Source: Blautia schinkii DSM 10518
Lineage (GTDB): Bacteria; Bacillota; Clostridia; Lachnospirales; Lachnospiraceae
DNA length: 64,000 nt
Assembly (NCBI GenBank): GCA_000702025.1
Contig: JNKJ01000008.1
Span: 186,001 to 250,000, forward strand
Direction: 5' to 3'
Position 1 is the stretch's first letter, and each line of letters opens with the position of its first letter. Position numbers and translations under genes: made by a program. The notes below the pieces were generated by a model. That model had not been told where the DNA came from. It saw only the letters and a program-made list of their open reading frames with translations, and made no database searches. Shown in pieces: positions 62,846 to 64,000 of the stretch.

Positions 62846-64000
62846 TTAAATACCCTCGGTCAGTCCTTCCCCTAACTCTTCCACCTCTATTTTCTCATGG
62901 AGAACCGCACAACACGAAAGGTCTCCGATTACATTCACGCAAGTTGCGCCCATATCGCAGAGTGTATTGATGCTGATGTATACGCCCATAACTCCGGCGG
63001 GAAGTCCTGCCATGGCTGACAGTGCTGCGAAGGAGGCAATGGCTCCTCCTGGAATGCCGGGAGTACCGATTGACAGCAGAACGTTTGCCAGCAGCACGAG
63101 TACCATCATGGATACGCTAACCTGGACGCCGCAGGCATTTGCAAAAAACATGATCATAAATGACATCAGAATGGACACTGCGTCCATATTTACAGTGGCC
63201 CCAAGAGGAATTACAATACTTGTAATTTTATTGGATACTCCTAAATCCTCTTCCATACAGGCTTTGCTGATTGGAATGGTAGCAGAGCTGGAGCAGGTTC
63301 CGAAGGCATTCAGTGCAGCGGGCATGATGGCTTTAAAAAACTTTATGATGCTCATTTTGCCCAAGGATTTCACAGCAGCTCCGTATACAATAAAGGCAAA
63401 GGCGAAAAACGCAATATATAAAGCGCTCAAAGCTCCTGCCAGGGATACGATTGTGGATACTCCATTGGATTCCACCACCGGGACAATCGTACAGAATACA
63501 CCCAGGGGCGTAAACTTCATGACCACTGTGATAATGCGCAGGCAGATTTCGTTCAGGGAATCAATGACACGGTATACAGGCTGTGCCTTCTCTCCCACTG
63601 CCATGATGGTAAAGCCGATGATTACCGCAAATACCAGCACCTGGAGCATATTGCCCTCTGCAAAGGATTTCACAGGATTGGATGGTATGAGTGTACGGAC
63701 AGTGTCCAGCATGCTTGTAAATTTCGTGGCCTCCACTTCCGCTTCTGCCATTTCAATGTGTACATTTTCCCCAAGATGTATGAGTCTTGGTATGATTAAG
63801 CCTATAAGGCTGGCAATGGCTGTTGTTCCTACGAAATACAGCATTGCCCCGCCTGTGATTTTTCCCGTTGTTCTCATGCTTCCGATACTGGCGATTCCCA
63901 CTACAATAGAGCAGAACACCAAAGGAAAAATCATCATGTTCAGCGCATTCATGTATACGCCGCCAAGAAGTGACGTAACCGTGAGGACAGGAGCATAGCG
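62846..64000 (-). CDS. dicarboxylate/amino-acid:cation symporter (DAACS), N-terminus beyond window
   Basis: The frame is open to the right edge, so the true start lies outside the window. An internal ATG at 63952 falls inside a family helix (LTVTSLLGGVYMNALNMMIFPLVFCSIVVGIAS), so it is not the start. The C-terminal half has the serine-rich loop FGTCSSSATIPIS, the helix-7 region GATVNMDA and the glycine-rich hairpin SIGTPGIPGG. It imports glutamate, aspartate, C4-dicarboxylates or serine/threonine with Na+ or H+. Confidence 0.92.
   Translation of the reverse strand, partial: RYAPVLTVTSLLGGVYMNALNMMIFPLVFCSIVVGIASIGSMRTTGKITGGAMLYFVGTTAIASLIGLIIPRLIHLGENVHIEMAEAEVEATKFTSMLDTVRTLIPSNPVKSFAEGNMLQVLVFAVIIGFTIMAVGEKAQPVYRVIDSLNEICLRIITVVMKFTPLGVFCTIVPVVESNGVSTIVSLAGALSALYIAFFAFAFIVYGAAVKSLGKMSIIKFFKAIMPAALNAFGTCSSSATIPISKACMEEDLGVSNKITSIVIPLGATVNMDAVSILMSFMIMFFANACGVQVSVSMMVLVLLANVLLSIGTPGIPGGAIASFAALSAMAGLPAGVMGVYISINTLCDMGATCVNVIGDLSCCAVLHEKIEVEELGEGLTEGI

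Noticed and set aside
62846..63952. Symporter read as a complete, N-terminally shortened gene starting at 63952
   Set aside because: The frame continues upstream to the window edge with family-like sequence, so the truncation is only due to the window.
62967..63998. Long plus-strand open frame opposite the symporter gene
   Set aside because: It has no ribosome site and its product is a composition-biased mirror of the membrane protein. The minus-strand frame carries clear DAACS motifs.
1..64000. tRNA, rRNA, CRISPR arrays, insertion sequences, prophage genes
   Set aside because: No cloverleaf, regularly spaced repeats, transposase, integrase or phage motifs were recognised on either strand.

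Overview
The window looks like a chromosomal segment of a low-to-middle GC Firmicute, most probably Lachnospiraceae or a related gut Clostridia group. The reasons are strong AGGAGG-type ribosome sites, frequent TTG and GTG starts, several CUT1 sugar importers without their own ATPase, YesMN-type and LytTR-type regulators, and a mannan-utilisation cluster of the type described in gut Firmicutes such as Roseburia. No rRNA, tRNA, CRISPR array, IS element or prophage was recognised. Both edges cut a gene.

Region A (about 0.4-16.8 kb, minus strand) is a catabolic operon read right to left. It encodes a binding protein, two permeases, a clan GH-A glycosidase, a Zn dehydrogenase, a cyclase-family hydrolase, an FGGY kinase, a D-2-hydroxyacid dehydrogenase, a second Zn dehydrogenase, a DapA/NanA-type aldolase, an RpiB-like isomerase and a split transketolase. 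A terminator follows, then a YesM/YesN two-component pair. The substrate cannot be read from the sequence. The split transketolase next to an RpiB homologue that lacks the usual active-site histidines suggests an unusual ketose or short sugar.

Region B (17-24.7 kb) holds a YdeI-like protein, an MFS exporter, an FtsX-type ABC exporter with a WYL regulator, and a GPP34/GOLPH3-like protein. Region C (24.8-28.6 kb) is a lipoprotein binding protein with a hybrid histidine kinase.

Region D (28.8-45.4 kb) is a beta-mannan/galactomannan locus: importer, GH130 mannooligosaccharide phosphorylase, cellobiose 2-epimerase, GH36 alpha-galactosidase, GH113 mannanase, LacI and AraC regulators. Its most remarkable content is two adjacent fusion proteins, GH130-phosphomannomutase and GH1-mannose-6-phosphate isomerase. 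Together these place the steps from mannosyl-glucose to fructose 6-phosphate on two polypeptides. Two promoters in this region share a dyad laid over the -35 box, a likely LacI-family operator.

Region E (45.5-64 kb) is mixed: arylamine N-acetyltransferase; a GPH transporter, UroD-like protein and PucR regulator group; AlkD-like repair protein; TetR/hydrolase divergent pair; CPBP protein; AgrC/AgrA-like pair; BlaI/BlaR1-like pair with a dyad-rich promoter; a membrane protein/LytTR/DUF3021 operon; miaB; and a truncated dicarboxylate/amino-acid symporter at the right edge.
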